Part shown: positions 13,046-13,694 of the stretch, piece after piece
How the letters are laid out: each line of letters starts with the position of its first letter
Position numbering within the stretch: position 1 is the first letter of the stretch
Assembly: GCA_020853255.1 (NCBI GenBank)
Contig: JADYZI010000437.1
Coordinates: forward strand, 1 to 13,694
Reading direction: 5' to 3'
Length of the DNA stretch: 13,694 nucleotides
DNA from: Acidobacteriota bacterium
GTDB taxonomy: Bacteria > Acidobacteriota > Blastocatellia > Pyrinomonadales > Pyrinomonadaceae
Notes under the pieces: model-generated
The model's input: the letters and a program-made list of their open reading frames with translations, nothing else
What the model was told of the DNA's origin: nothing
Databases searched by the model: none
Translations under genes and position numbers: made by a program

Positions 13046-13694
13046 ATGGATATTTTTGCTGTTGCGTTTCTACTTGCTGTTGGGTTCGGACTTGGGTTGA
13101 CGCATGCGGTCGAGGCTGATCATCTGGCGGCGGTTTCGACGATCGTCAGCGACCGAAAGAATCCATGGAGTGCTGCATTTGTTGGCGGGCTTTGGGGCGT
13201 GGGACACACGGTTTCGCTGTTCCTTGCCGGCCTTGCCGTTATCTTGTTTCGCATAAATATCAGCGAGCGAACGGCGCAGTTTCTGGAATTCTGCGTCGGG
13301 CTGATGCTGATCGGGCTAGGCATCGACGCATTTAGAAAATTGATCCGCGGAAGACAGGTACATTCGCATTCGCATAGTCACGGAGCGATCGTTCACGCAC
13401 ACCCGCACATCCATGATAAGGCGAGCTCTCACGCTTCCGCGGAAAGTAATTCCGCCGTCACGCATCATGGGTTGAACCTCGGCCCGCGGCCTCTGATCGT
13501 AGGTATGATACACGGGCTTGCCGGCAGCGGAGCATTGATGCTGCTGGTGCTTGCGACCATTCCTTCGGTTCCGGCGGCTTTGGCGTATATTCTCATCTTC
13601 GGGATCGGTTCGATCGGCGGAATGATGCTGATGAGCCTGCTGATCGGCGTTCCGCTTCAGTCGATCGCAAAGCGCTCTCTTCGCGGTGAGATGA
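13046..13694 (+). CDS. UreH/NiCoT-like nickel (cobalt) transporter, 5' part (3' end outside window)
   Basis: The frame from ATG 13046 stays open to the right edge, giving 216 visible residues; the end lies outside. The first helix carries THAVEADHLAAVSTI (19-33), whose HAVEADH (20-26) matches the HxxxxDH metal-binding signature of NiCoT and UreH-like nickel transporters. GGLWGVGHT (47-55) is another conserved piece. Hydrophobic segments are at ~4-20, 44-68, 80-97, 147-172 and 178-203. Between the third and fourth is a histidine-rich loop (106-141: HSHSHSHG, HAHPHIH, THH) that could bind Ni or Co. The protein sits in the inner membrane. Urease or hydrogenase genes, its usual clients, are not in view. 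The start lacks a strong ribosome site but fits the family N-terminus. It follows the tRNA terminator and probably has its own promoter; I found no convincing one in 12946-13045. Confidence 0.85.
   Translation, partial: MDIFAVAFLLAVGFGLGLTHAVEADHLAAVSTIVSDRKNPWSAAFVGGLWGVGHTVSLFLAGLAVILFRINISERTAQFLEFCVGLMLIGLGIDAFRKLIRGRQVHSHSHSHGAIVHAHPHIHDKASSHASAESNSAVTHHGLNLGPRPLIVGMIHGLAGSGALMLLVLATIPSVPAALAYILIFGIGSIGGMMLMSLLIGVPLQSIAKRSLRGEM

Overview
The window looks like chromosomal DNA of a Gram-negative, moderately GC-rich environmental bacterium. The best guess is an acidobacterium of the Blastocatellia/Pyrinomonadaceae type. That guess is an inference from gene content: secreted proteins with acidobacterial-style FG-GAP repeats, a DUF4912 gene near a GH57 branching enzyme, and REP-like and other dispersed intergenic repeats. 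No marker gene proves it. I see no CRISPR array, transposase, integrase or rRNA.

Left part (3-4110, + strand): the 3' end of a fused ATP sulfurylase/APS kinase, whose pathway makes the sulfate donor PAPS, is followed by a PAPS-dependent sulfotransferase with a helical, TPR-like N-terminus. A secreted FG-GAP repeat protein follows 24 bases later behind a strong ribosome binding site. A clear intrinsic terminator closes this block. The order suggests sulfate activation feeding a sulfation step on an exported product; the acceptor is unknown.

Middle (4113-7841): a GH57 1,4-alpha-glucan branching enzyme and a DUF4912 protein lie on the - strand. Between them, on the + strand, sit the C-terminal half of a NarL-type sensor histidine kinase that has lost its sensor and most of its phosphoacceptor helix, and a cluster of six REP-like repeats. 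These resemble the hairpins moved by RAYT (REP-associated tyrosine) transposases. The region looks like a formerly tighter locus opened by insertion and decay.

Right-centre (7902-11238, - strand): one large exported protein of 1090 residues, with an N-terminal membrane anchor or signal peptide, a long BNR/Asp-box beta-propeller region and a C-terminal FG-GAP module, followed by an intrinsic terminator.

Right part (11386-13694): an XRE repressor and an ImmA/IrrE-type metalloprotease form a - strand pair. A perfect 14-bp palindrome lies between the candidate promoter and the repressor start, as expected for autoregulation. Divergent from it are tRNA-Thr(CGU), with a good sigma-70 promoter and a terminator, and then the 5' part of a UreH-like nickel/cobalt transporter with a histidine-rich loop, which runs off the right edge. 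Imperfect inverted repeats of a loosely shared vocabulary (TTTGTGTCTT/TTCGTGGT-like words) occupy several of the gaps.
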